A stretch of 11,207 nucleotides of DNA from a bacterium (GTDB lineage: Bacteria > SZUA-79 > Acidulodesulfobacterales > Acidulodesulfobacteraceae). Both the position numbers and the translations under genes were made by a program. The stretch spans positions 1-11,207 of the forward strand of contig JAJYQZ010000111.1 in NCBI GenBank assembly GCA_021794335.1, in the 5' to 3' direction. Under the pieces are notes generated by a model, which saw nothing but the letters and a program-made list of their open reading frames with translations, was not told the DNA's origin and did not search any database. Below, one piece after another: positions 1 to 7,262 of the stretch (positions are counted from its first letter, which is position 1; each line of letters begins with the position of its first letter).

Positions 1-229
1 ACAAAATCTTATCGGCATCCGCGGGTATAATATCCTCCTTAAAAAAAAGTTTTATTCCGTCCGCTATCGGCTGCAATAACCCATGAAATCCCGCTTCCAT
101 AGGACCCATTCTGTTTTGGATTTTCGCCGCTACCTTACGCTCTAAAAGTGTCAGATAAGCCGCCGCCGCAAGCAAACCCGCGAAAACGATTAATATTTTT
201 ATAATCTCTGCTATAAGCCAAAATATCAT
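1..229 (-). CDS. nuoH: NADH-quinone oxidoreductase subunit H, N-terminal part (continues beyond the window)
   Basis: This is the start of the membrane subunit NuoH, which sits at the heel of complex I and forms much of the quinone-access tunnel next to NuoB and NuoD. Translating from the ATG at 229 down to the edge gives 76 codons. Residues 1 to about 26 form the first membrane helix. They are followed by family signatures: an ERK motif, then KIQNRMGP (about residues 35-42), [16 protein letters not shown] and the residues IPADADK. These match the conserved first cytoplasmic loop of NuoH. About three quarters of the protein (normally roughly 320-340 residues) lies outside. The start is 70 bases downstream of the nuoG stop, with only a weak purine stretch (AGCAAAG) as ribosome binding site. 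It is in the operon order expected after nuoG. The identity is clear from the motifs; completeness cannot be judged. Confidence 0.95.
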   Translation of the reverse strand, partial: MIFWLIAEIIKILIVFAGLLAAAAYLTLLERKVAAKIQNRMGPMEAGFHGLLQPIADGIKLFFKEDIIPADADKIL

Positions 230-299
230 AATCTTTGCTTATTAAAATAAATTTAGAATTGTTATAGTATTTACATAATACCACGACAACTATTTTTAA

Positions 300-2429
300 T
301 TAATAATATAACTTAGTTTTATCGTTATAATAAAATTTACTTTTAGTTTTAATCTTATTGTAATATGTTGCATTCTCTAACTTTAACGATTTAACGAACT
401 CGGACAATTCATTCTTTATATAATTAAACGAATATCCTAATTTGTTTGATATTAAGGTTAAAAAATCTAAAATATCGCTTCTATATGCGCCCAAATCAAA
501 TTCGTTATCCAAATGTATCTTTTTACCCTCAAAATTTTCATAGAACGCATCTTTTGATTCAAGAAAATCGTACACCGGTATAACAACATCCGCCATAGTA
601 GATAATATGCTCGCCTTAGAAGAAAAAACGGCTAAAAACTCTAAATCCGTTATATATTTAGTCAATTCTTTAGTAGCATAATTGCTTACGGGGTCGCCTA
701 TATAAATGAGATTTTTTATTTTTCCCGCATCAAATCCCGAATATACAGAATTAAAACCTGAAAGATTGGAGGGGTTTACCCCCGCGCTTTCAAGTCCTCT
801 ATAATTAAAAGGCTTCATAAGAGGATAAACATATACTATTTTTTGTTCATCCCTCAAAAATTCGACCATTTCTTTAATAGCAAGAAAGTCTTTACCCATA
901 TTATAAGCCGACATTGGAAAGTCGCCGATTATAATGGAAATAGAATTTGACTTAAGAATATTTTTGGATACCCTGCTTAGCTGACTGTCCATTTCATCAT
1001 CTTTTTTAAAGCCGTAATCGTAAAGATTTAATCTCAGACTATTTAAGAAATCGCGTATTTCGGATAACTCTATATCCTCCCTGATATGTGCAATATCCTC
1101 AAATCTTGTTAAAACAGGATTTACTTGTTTTTTAATATTTACAAGTAAAAGTTTTCCTCCGTGTTCCCTGTGTGTTTTCATAATGTTATATGAAACATAC
1201 GGAATTTCATCCTCTATAGAACCGATATATAATATTACATCGGAATTTTGTATGGCTTTAATCTCAAAGTTTTCTTCGTTTTTAAAAACGGTTTTAAATT
1301 TATTAAAGTTCTCCCTGTAAAATTCCGGTTCGGCTATATCGAAATAGGCAGGTTTTAAAATATATTTCACAAAATTAGAAATTACGAACCCGTCATTTGT
1401 GGAAATACCTGGAGATACTAAAACTGCGGTATTTTCCATGCCGTTTTTTCCGGAAATATTTTTAATTCTTAAGGCAAACTCATTTATTGCATCTTCAATG
1501 CCTGTTTCTTTCGGCATAGATTTCTTTTTAATAATGGGGGCTTGAATATAATAGCCGTTCGATTTTCCGATACCCTCGTAAAAAAACCCGTACCGGCACA
1601 AATATCCGCCGAATAAAGAAGCCGTTCTGACCAAAGATTCTTCTTTATCATACCTGTAATATTCAATCCTGCATGCGGCGGAACATTTATCGCAGACGGA
1701 CGAAAAGGGCGATAGCTGCCAGTATCTTTCTTTGAATTTCGAGGGCTTTGAAATTAACGCGCCGACAGGGCAGACTTCGACGCAATTCCCGCAATAATAA
1801 CAATTTAAATAATCCACCTCCGGCGTAATTTCCATAAAACCGCAGTTCTCAGAAACTGGAACCGAACCCATTTGTAATTTATCGTCTTGTTTTAAACCGA
1901 TGTAGCCGTTATATCCTTTGTCTTTGATTTGATAAAACGGATTTCCGTACATATCTGTGCATACCCTAATGCATCTTGAGCATAGCACGCACCTCGTGGC
2001 ATGGTATTCAATTATATCGCTTTTAAAAATTTTAGTCCTGTCAGGAAAAACCTTTTCATTTTTCTGCGTTGTGATGCCAAATTCAAACGAAAGATCCTGC
2101 AAGCTGCATTCGCCGGATTTATCGCAAACGGGGCAATCGAGAGGGTGATCTAATAGAAGATGCGATATTACTTCTTTCCTCACCTTCCATAGTTTTTCGG
2201 TATCGGTTAAAATTTCATACCCTTCTTTTACTTTTGCGACGCAAGACGGAAGAGGGTTTTTAACTCCCTTAACCTCGACCACGCAAATTCTGCATGAGCC
2301 GATAGGCCTTAGCCTCTTAAGATAGCAAAGCGTTGGTATTTTTATGCCGTTTTGGGCGGCCGCCTCAAGAACGGTAAGACCCGACTTAGTCATCATTTTT
2401 TTGCCGTTTATCGTAATTTCGATATCCAT
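300..2429 (-). CDS. nuoG: NADH-quinone oxidoreductase subunit G (iron-sulfur electron wire of complex I)
   Basis: NuoG carries electrons from the input flavin module through a chain of iron-sulfur clusters towards NuoI/NuoB. The 709 residues begin with a [2Fe-2S] ferredoxin domain (C35, C46, C49, C63; N1b). Next comes the His/Cys motif H95, C99, C102, C108 (N5). A ferredoxin-like part has C147, C150, C153 and C157, then C210, C213, C216 and C220; N4 would use C147/C150/C153 with C220. The remaining four cysteines can hold one further [4Fe-4S] cluster. C246, C249, C253 and C278 match the N7 motif. From about residue 290 onward is a molybdopterin-oxidoreductase-like fold that is structural only in NuoG, including ADVVIPVYDFLESKDAF near residue 620. 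The ATG is preceded at 2439-2442 by AGGA with 9-base spacing. The gene follows the chimeric NuoF/GltD gene after a 106-base gap. Within complex I this is NuoG; taken with its neighbour alone it could also be called SfrA-like. Confidence 0.93.
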   Translation of the reverse strand: MDIEITINGKKMMTKSGLTVLEAAAQNGIKIPTLCYLKRLRPIGSCRICVVEVKGVKNPLPSCVAKVKEGYEILTDTEKLWKVRKEVISHLLLDHPLDCPVCDKSGECSLQDLSFEFGITTQKNEKVFPDRTKIFKSDIIEYHATRCVLCSRCIRVCTDMYGNPFYQIKDKGYNGYIGLKQDDKLQMGSVPVSENCGFMEITPEVDYLNCYYCGNCVEVCPVGALISKPSKFKERYWQLSPFSSVCDKCSAACRIEYYRYDKEESLVRTASLFGGYLCRYGFFYEGIGKSNGYYIQAPIIKKKSMPKETGIEDAINEFALRIKNISGKNGMENTAVLVSPGISTNDGFVISNFVKYILKPAYFDIAEPEFYRENFNKFKTVFKNEENFEIKAIQNSDVILYIGSIEDEIPYVSYNIMKTHREHGGKLLLVNIKKQVNPVLTRFEDIAHIREDIELSEIRDFLNSLRLNLYDYGFKKDDEMDSQLSRVSKNILKSNSISIIIGDFPMSAYNMGKDFLAIKEMVEFLRDEQKIVYVYPLMKPFNYRGLESAGVNPSNLSGFNSVYSGFDAGKIKNLIYIGDPVSNYATKELTKYITDLEFLAVFSSKASILSTMADVVIPVYDFLESKDAFYENFEGKKIHLDNEFDLGAYRSDILDFLTLISNKLGYSFNYIKNELSEFVKSLKLENATYYNKIKTKSKFYYNDKTKLYY

Positions 2430-2438
2430 TTAATTTAA

Positions 2439-2442
2439 TCCT
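2439..2442 (-). promoter_or_regulatory. Shine-Dalgarno of nuoG
   Basis: Minus-strand AGGA lies 9 bases upstream of the nuoG ATG at 2429. It is in the 106-base gap after the NuoF/GltD gene, the widest gap inside the nuo cluster. The rest of that gap holds no credible open frame; its best short frame is nine codons. Confidence 0.6.
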
Positions 2443-2535
2443 GTAAACATGTACAAATATATGGCTTTTAAAATAAAACTTTCTTTGTATCGTACATCTC
2501 GAATCTAACTCTTTTAATGTGTTTGCTTTGAAATT

Positions 2536-4440
2536 TTATTTAAACTTTACAAGCATAAGAAAATAACATCTCATACACCTTGTGGCTTCATAAATAACAT
2601 CATCGCTGGTTAAACCCTTGTCAACTTCCATAAAATTACTTATGCGCATCTCAACATCTTCTTCCACCTGTTTAGCTGCAGGATTTCCTTTCGGAAAATC
2701 GGTATAATCTATTATCTCTTTTTTGTCATAAACACCAATCTTTTCTAATAGATATTCAAAAAGGCAATCGTCCGTTGCTTCAAATGAACCCGTTCTTATG
2801 TACTGGTCTATCCTTCTTGCGGCATTTTTACCGTCACGATTCGAATCGACTATACTGATGGGCCCGGTAAATGCGTCGCCGCCGGCGAATACTCCAGGCA
2901 TATCGGTCATATGCGTAAACTCGTCCGCTATTATTATTTTGCCTTTACCTGTTTTAATCTGCGGCGTATCTTTCAAAAAATCAAAATCCGGAACCTGCCC
3001 GACTGCCATAATAAACGAATCACATTCTATGTCAAAATCGGAACCCGGAACTTCCACGGGGCTTCTTCTGCCGCTTTCATCGGGATCTCCGAGTTTCATT
3101 TTTCTGCACTTTACGCCTTTAACTGCTCCGTTTTCTTGAATAATACTCACGGGGTTAGTCAAAAATTCAAATTTAACGCCTTCTTGAATGGCGGTATCGA
3201 TTTCGTAAGGAGCTGCAGGCATCTGCTCTCTCGCTCTTCTATATACAACGATAACTTCTTCGAACCCTAACCTGATTGCTGTCCTGCAACAATCTATAGC
3301 TACATTGCCGCCCCCTTCTATGATAACCTTCCTGCCCGTTTCAATTTTATTCCCGAGAGAGACATCCCTTAAAAATTTAACCCCTTCATAAAAACCTTTA
3401 AGATTGTCCTGTTCTCCGGGCAACCCTATATTTTGTCCTTTATGGGCGCCGACCGCAAGGAAAACGGCTTTAAAATCTTGCCCAAAAAGATCCTGTATCG
3501 TGAAATCAGTTCCGAGTCTTTGATTTAATTTATAATCAATTCCGGTAGAAAGGATATAATCAATTTCTTTATCTAAGAATTCTTTCGGCAACCTGTATTT
3601 CGGGATGCCGACATTCATCATCCCGCCCAATACAGGCAATGCTTCAAATATCGCGGGCTTATAGCCCATTAAACGCAAATAATACGCGCAGCTTAAACCC
3701 GCGGGGCCTGAACCCACGATTGCTATCTTAATTCCGTTATCTTTGATTACAAACTTCGGCTTGATATCGGAATAAAATTCGTTATCGGCGGCAAATCTTC
3801 TTATTAAACATATCTGAATAGGCTCATCGACATTAGCCCTGCGGCAATTGTCCTGGCATGGATGAAAACAGGTTCTTCCCAAAATCCCTGCTAACGGGGT
3901 ATTTCTTCTTGCGGATTCGAGCGCGTCTTCGAATCTGCCGTCCCTGACTCTTTCTATCCAGTTTGGGATATCGAGTTTGGATGGGCAGCCGTTAATGCAA
4001 GGGGCGGTTACCTTGGTTATATAATCCCCTTTGGGTATAGTTTCTTTATTTTTTATGGCGTTTTCAAAATCTTCCCTGAAATTATCGATTAATTCGGTAA
4101 CGGCTAACGGTCCCATGGTTCCCACGGTGCACTTAGAAGACGATAAAATCCATTCGCATTGATTCCTTAATCTATCCAAATCTTCTAAAATAGCACGACC
4201 GTTACATATATGTTCGAGAATATCGGAAGCAACCGAAGTTCCAATCATGCACGGGGTACAAACGCCGCAAGAAATCTTTTGAAGTTCTTGCATATAACAC
4301 CGTGCCAGATCAACTTTATTATCCCTGTCGTCAAGCAAAGCTATGCCGTTCCAATTAAGTATGGAAGATATTTCGGCGTGGCCCGTTCTTTTAAAGAATG
4401 AAATATCTAATTTTGAACCAATTTTATCTATAATCTTCAT
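2536..4440 (-). CDS. Chimeric electron-input subunit: NuoF N3-cluster domain fused to GltD-like NADPH/FAD oxidoreductase
   Basis: This 634-residue protein occupies the nuoF position but is not a normal NuoF. Residues about 28-130 match only the C-terminal iron-sulfur domain of NuoF, with the SCGVCTPC motif (C58, C61, C64) and C104 placed to bind cluster N3. The SLBB remnant is minimal, and the FMN/NADH-binding Rossmann domain (over 200 residues) is absent. Residues about 145-215 are a GltD/dihydropyrimidine-dehydrogenase type cluster domain (C148, C152, C191, C195, C199, perhaps C211). An FAD motif VGSGPAG lies at 242-248, an NADPH-type motif GGGNVAIDCCRTA at 376-388 followed by VYRR (399-402), and the second FAD motif FAGGD at 518-522. 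A CxxC pair (C622, C625) ends the protein. By homology it should oxidise NADPH (inferred from the GltD-type site) and pass electrons through FAD and clusters to N3 and NuoG. It lies 31 bases after nuoD, with no nuoE. The ATG at 4440 has no clear Shine-Dalgarno. An alternative reading is an SfrB-like or NfnB-like subunit; the cofactor preference is inferred. Confidence 0.9.
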   Translation of the reverse strand: MKIIDKIGSKLDISFFKRTGHAEISSILNWNGIALLDDRDNKVDLARCYMQELQKISCGVCTPCMIGTSVASDILEHICNGRAILEDLDRLRNQCEWILSSSKCTVGTMGPLAVTELIDNFREDFENAIKNKETIPKGDYITKVTAPCINGCPSKLDIPNWIERVRDGRFEDALESARRNTPLAGILGRTCFHPCQDNCRRANVDEPIQICLIRRFAADNEFYSDIKPKFVIKDNGIKIAIVGSGPAGLSCAYYLRLMGYKPAIFEALPVLGGMMNVGIPKYRLPKEFLDKEIDYILSTGIDYKLNQRLGTDFTIQDLFGQDFKAVFLAVGAHKGQNIGLPGEQDNLKGFYEGVKFLRDVSLGNKIETGRKVIIEGGGNVAIDCCRTAIRLGFEEVIVVYRRAREQMPAAPYEIDTAIQEGVKFEFLTNPVSIIQENGAVKGVKCRKMKLGDPDESGRRSPVEVPGSDFDIECDSFIMAVGQVPDFDFLKDTPQIKTGKGKIIIADEFTHMTDMPGVFAGGDAFTGPISIVDSNRDGKNAARRIDQYIRTGSFEATDDCLFEYLLEKIGVYDKKEIIDYTDFPKGNPAAKQVEEDVEMRISNFMEVDKGLTSDDVIYEATRCMRCYFLMLVKFK

Positions 4441-4471
4441 ATAGTCTAAATTTAATTTATGATTTTATCTT

Positions 4472-5671
4472 TTACCTGTCCACTTCTCCCAGCAATATAT
4501 CCACACTGCCCATAATCGCAACTAAGTCGGCTAACAAATGCCCCTTCGTCATTTTACACAAAGCGCTAATATTACAGAACGACGGCGGTCTAACCCGCAT
4601 GCGGTAAGGAAAAGCCGAACCATCTGACACCAGATAAAAACCCAGTTCCCCTCTCGGATTTTCTACGGAGTGGTATGCCTCGCCCTTTGGCGGCTTTATA
4701 CCCTCCATACCGTATTTAAAGAGCGATATCATGCCTTCCATTGTAGTCAACGCCCTTTTTTTAGGGGGGATGACATAGCGGGGATATTCGTCATAGCTTA
4801 AATATTCGCCCGCCGGAATATTTTCGATCGCCTGATTTATTATTTTAAGGCTTTGCCTCATCTCTTCTATTCTTACGAAATATCTATCGTAAACATCTCC
4901 CGTATCTCCAAGAGGGATTTCGAAATCAAAATCTTCATAGCTTGAATAAGGGTTTGTCTTCCTGATATCATATTTTAATCCGCTGCCTCTAAGGGAAGGC
5001 CCGGTCAATGCGAAATTAACCGCATCTTCGGCGGAAATTATACCTAAATTTTTGGTTCTTTCTAACCAAATTTTGTTCTTTGTGAGTAACGCTTCATACT
5101 CGCTGACTTTTTCGGGAAAAATTTTTATAAAATTCCGCGTTTTATCTATAAAATCTTTGTGTATATCCATTGCTAAACCGCCGACCCGATAAAAGGAAGG
5201 GGTCATCCTGGCGCCGGTAACCGCTTCTATGATATCTAATATTAACTCTCTTTCGCGAAAACAGTATAGAAACTCGGTTAAAGCGCCTATATCAACGGCA
5301 TGCGTACCCAGCCATACAAGATGTGAACTGATTCTTGTAAACTCTGCAAGGATAACCCTGACATATTCAGCTCTTTTAGGGGCTTTTACGCCGCAAAGCT
5401 TTTCGACGGCAAGAATATAACCCAAATTATTTGAAGCGGCGGAAACATAGTCCATTCTGTCCGTAATAGTCTCGGCCTGATGGTAGGTTCGGGATTCGGC
5501 ATATTTTTCCATACTTGTATGCAAATAACCTATAATAGGTTCCGCATTAACTACAACCTCTCCGTCTAATTGAACCAAAACCCTGAGAACGCCGTGAGTG
5601 GCGGGATGAGAGGGTCCCACATTCAATGGAAATTTATCTGTCTCTATTAAGAAATCTTTGTATTCAAACAT
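4472..5671 (-). CDS. nuoD: NADH-quinone oxidoreductase subunit D (49 kDa quinone-site subunit)
   Basis: NuoD is the large peripheral-arm subunit that, with NuoB, forms the quinone reduction site on the cytoplasmic face of the membrane. The 399-residue protein is full length for a stand-alone NuoD and is not fused to NuoC. The signature GPSHPATHGVLR is at residues 19-30; H26 should be the quinone-site histidine of the family. The DRMDY motif at 71-75 should supply the quinone-binding tyrosine (Y75). The C-terminus has RPPSF, then GSVDILLGEVDR, as in intact family members. The hydrogenase-type cysteines of the ancestral Ni-Fe site are absent, as expected for NuoD. The ATG at 5671 lies 30 bases after the nuoC stop, with only a weak AAGAA as ribosome binding site. 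The start gives the expected short N-terminal lead before the GPSHP motif. No damage is seen. Confidence 0.97.
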   Translation of the reverse strand: MFEYKDFLIETDKFPLNVGPSHPATHGVLRVLVQLDGEVVVNAEPIIGYLHTSMEKYAESRTYHQAETITDRMDYVSAASNNLGYILAVEKLCGVKAPKRAEYVRVILAEFTRISSHLVWLGTHAVDIGALTEFLYCFRERELILDIIEAVTGARMTPSFYRVGGLAMDIHKDFIDKTRNFIKIFPEKVSEYEALLTKNKIWLERTKNLGIISAEDAVNFALTGPSLRGSGLKYDIRKTNPYSSYEDFDFEIPLGDTGDVYDRYFVRIEEMRQSLKIINQAIENIPAGEYLSYDEYPRYVIPPKKRALTTMEGMISLFKYGMEGIKPPKGEAYHSVENPRGELGFYLVSDGSAFPYRMRVRPPSFCNISALCKMTKGHLLADLVAIMGSVDILLGEVDR

Positions 5672-5701
5672 TGTTAAATTTCTTATTAATAATTTGGCGA
5701 T

Positions 5702-6244
5702 TTATGGTTTTTGGGTTATTTCATCCATTTCGACATATCCCGGGGTATCAAAATTTATCGTTTCGACCGGCGGCCTTTGCCTTAATGGGTAATCTTTAAG
5801 AAGGGGATGCCCTTCCCAGTCATCGGGATTCAATATTCTTTTCAAATCGGGATGCCCCTTAAATTTTAACCCAAACATATCGTAAACTTCCCTTTCAAAC
5901 CAATTTGCCGAATTGTAAAGCGGCGTTAAGCTGGGGTAATCAGGCTCGTTTATTTTGCTTCTGCTCTTTACAAATATTCTGAAATTATTTTTTGTAGAAT
6001 AAAAATTATAAATTACTTCTATTCTTTCGGGCTTTTTTGGATAATCAACGGCAAACAAGTCGGATAACATATCGAATTGCAGCCTGGAGTCATCTTTTAA
6101 GAATTTTGCAAAATCTATAATATTTTCTTTGCCCGTGAATATATGCATGTCGCCATTAGAGGTTTCAACCGAAGAAACTAATTTTGGCATAGATTCCTTT
6201 ATGACGCTAAGCGCAAATAAAACATCCATCTCTTTAAGGCTCAT
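5702..6244 (-). CDS. nuoC: NADH-quinone oxidoreductase subunit C (30 kDa subunit)
   Basis: NuoC is a structural subunit of the peripheral arm that packs against NuoD and NuoB near the quinone site. The 180-residue protein is a typical stand-alone 30 kDa subunit. The hallmark sequence WFEREVYDMFGLKFKGHPDL spans residues 115-134. It is followed by RILNPDDWEGHPLLKDYPL (136-154), the conserved C-terminal signature of the family. After it the tail is short and variable and ends in TQKP. The gene sits between nuoB (59 bases upstream) and nuoD (30 bases downstream). The ATG at 6244 has no recognisable Shine-Dalgarno. The leader immediately before it holds a strong AT-rich inverted repeat that could influence its translation or mRNA stability. 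In enteric bacteria NuoC and NuoD are fused; here they are separate. Confidence 0.96.
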   Translation of the reverse strand: MSLKEMDVLFALSVIKESMPKLVSSVETSNGDMHIFTGKENIIDFAKFLKDDSRLQFDMLSDLFAVDYPKKPERIEVIYNFYSTKNNFRIFVKSRSKINEPDYPSLTPLYNSANWFEREVYDMFGLKFKGHPDLKRILNPDDWEGHPLLKDYPLRQRPPVETINFDTPGYVEMDEITQKP

Positions 6245-6251
6245 GTTTATA

Positions 6252-6287
6252 TTAAATTTATATTATCTTAAGATAATTTAAAATTAA
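6252..6287. repeat. AT-rich inverted repeat in the nuoB-nuoC gap
   Basis: The core ATTATCTTAAGATAAT (6262-6277) is a perfect 16-base palindrome. It extends to 18-base arms with two mismatches (6252-6287). It fills most of the 59-base gap between nuoB and nuoC and ends 7 bases upstream of the nuoC ATG. It could form a hairpin in the nuo mRNA or be a protein binding site; no T-run makes it look like a terminator in the transcribed direction. Confidence 0.55.
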
Positions 6288-6303
6288 AAGCTTTAGTTCG
6301 GGT

Positions 6304-6798
6304 TTATTTTAAAACCTTAGGCGGTTCCCCGCTTTTTATAGTCCCTTTTTCTATCTTTTCTTGAAGTTTTACTATACCGTATATGAGGGCTTCCGGTCTG
6401 GGCGGACAACCGGGGATATAAACATCGACGGGAATAATTCTGTCAACGCCCTGAACTATGCTATAAACATTAAAAAGCCCCCCTGAACAGGCGCAATCAC
6501 CCATTGCAATAACCCATTTCGGATTTGGCATCTGATCATAAATTCTTTTAACCATGGGAGCCATTTTATATGAAACCCTTCCTGATACGATAATTAAATC
6601 GGATTGTCTGGGACTTGACCTGAAAATTAAACCTAATCTATCGAAGTCATACCGGGAAGAGGCAACAGTCATCATTTCGATAGCACAACAGGCCAAACCA
6701 AATGTCGCAGGCCAAATCGACCATTTTCTGCCCCATGAAACAAGCTTATCTAACGATGTCGTTACAATGTTATCACCCAGATGTTCTTCTATTCCCAT
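6304..6798 (-). CDS. nuoB: NADH-quinone oxidoreductase subunit B (cluster N2 subunit)
   Basis: NuoB binds the terminal [4Fe-4S] cluster N2, which reduces the quinone at the interface with NuoD. The 164 residues contain all four expected ligands: the adjacent pair C37-C38 in [10 protein letters not shown]102 in MGDCACSGG and C131 in [13 protein letters not shown] further cysteine, C104, lies two residues after the third ligand, where many NuoB proteins have a serine or small residue. Length and order agree with the family. The start ATG overlaps the nuoA stop: the sequence ATGGGAATAG serves as start for one and end for the other, a 10-base overlap that implies translational coupling. An AAGGGGG Shine-Dalgarno lies inside the nuoA end, 7 bases before the ATG, which supports this start. 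Confidence 0.97.
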   Translation of the reverse strand: MGIEEHLGDNIVTTSLDKLVSWGRKWSIWPATFGLACCAIEMMTVASSRYDFDRLGLIFRSSPRQSDLIIVSGRVSYKMAPMVKRIYDQMPNPKWVIAMGDCACSGGLFNVYSIVQGVDRIIPVDVYIPGCPPRPEALIYGIVKLQEKIEKGTIKSGEPPKVLK

Positions 6799-7166
6799 CT
6801 AAGCGCCCCCTTTTTCCACACATACAAAAGACCTATGACTAATATTATGATAAACATAAACATTTCTATAAATCCGAAAAGCCCCAGCTCTGAAAAAACA
6901 ACGGCCCAAGGAAATAAAAAAAGCGCTTCGATATCAAAAAGAAGAAAAAAAATGGCAACAAGATAAAATTTAACATCAAATCTGAAGTGGGCATCGCCTG
7001 TCGGTTCAACCCCGCACTCATAAGGTTTTAATTTCCCGATTTCGTGTGTTTTTTTTCCAATAAAATTTGAGGCTATAATTGTAAAAACGGCAAATAATAT
7101 GGCTATTACAAGCATTATAAGGATAGGTAGAAAAGAATTCAAACTATCTCCATTCATATTATTCAT
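6789..7166 (-). CDS. nuoA: NADH-quinone oxidoreductase subunit A (membrane subunit)
   Basis: NuoA is a small membrane subunit next to NuoH whose first cytoplasmic loop reaches towards the quinone site. The 125-residue protein shows three hydrophobic helices at about residues 12-34, 66-88 and 98-117. The conserved loop motif KPYECGVEP is at 47-55 (C51 is the loop cysteine), and [20 protein letters not shown] (61-80) is the family signature with D79 and E80 in the second helix. The tail ends in KKGALRWE. It is the first gene of the nuo cluster, 96 bases downstream of pepA. The start could be the ATG at 7166 or a second ATG three codons later (7157); neither has a good Shine-Dalgarno, and the first was kept for length. 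The stop overlaps the nuoB start. Confidence 0.96.
   Translation of the reverse strand: MNNMNGDSLNSFLPILIMLVIAILFAVFTIIASNFIGKKTHEIGKLKPYECGVEPTGDAHFRFDVKFYLVAIFFLLFDIEALFLFPWAVVFSELGLFGFIEMFMFIIILVIGLLYVWKKGALRWE
6806..6810 (-). promoter_or_regulatory. Shine-Dalgarno of nuoB, inside the end of nuoA
   Basis: Minus-strand AAGGGGG lies 7 bases before the nuoB ATG and is within the last codons of nuoA. Together with the 10-base overlap of the two genes it suggests coupled translation of NuoA and NuoB. Confidence 0.75.
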
Positions 7167-7262
7167 AATGTTACACTAAAATAAATTAATTATAAATATG
7201 CGGTTGGATATATCGTATAGAATGTATCATATAATATATTCAAAATCAATAAAAAAAACAAC
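7167..7262 (-). promoter_or_regulatory. Intergenic region before nuoA, possible nuo promoter and operator
   Basis: This 96-base gap is the only place directly upstream of nuoA where a promoter for the cluster could lie. On the minus strand TTGATT (7249-7244) and TACATT (7226-7221) are 17 bases apart, each matching four of six sigma-70 consensus positions. An imperfect inverted repeat, GAATATAT and ATACATTC around a six-base spacer (7220-7241, seven of eight pairs), overlaps this -10 element and could be an operator. A run of eight T directly follows the pepA stop, but only a weak AT-only stem precedes it, so termination of pepA is uncertain. In such AT-rich sequence these matches may be chance. 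Confidence 0.25.

Noticed and set aside
2430..2535. Possible hidden nuoE or small gene between the NuoF/GltD gene and nuoG
   Set aside because: The gap is only 106 bases; the best minus-strand frame is nine codons with no cysteine motif, far too short for NuoE.
2911..3270. Plus-strand open frame of 119 codons (and one overlapping it from 2798)
   Set aside because: Both are antisense to the FAD/NADPH part of the NuoF/GltD gene, and their translations resemble no protein family.
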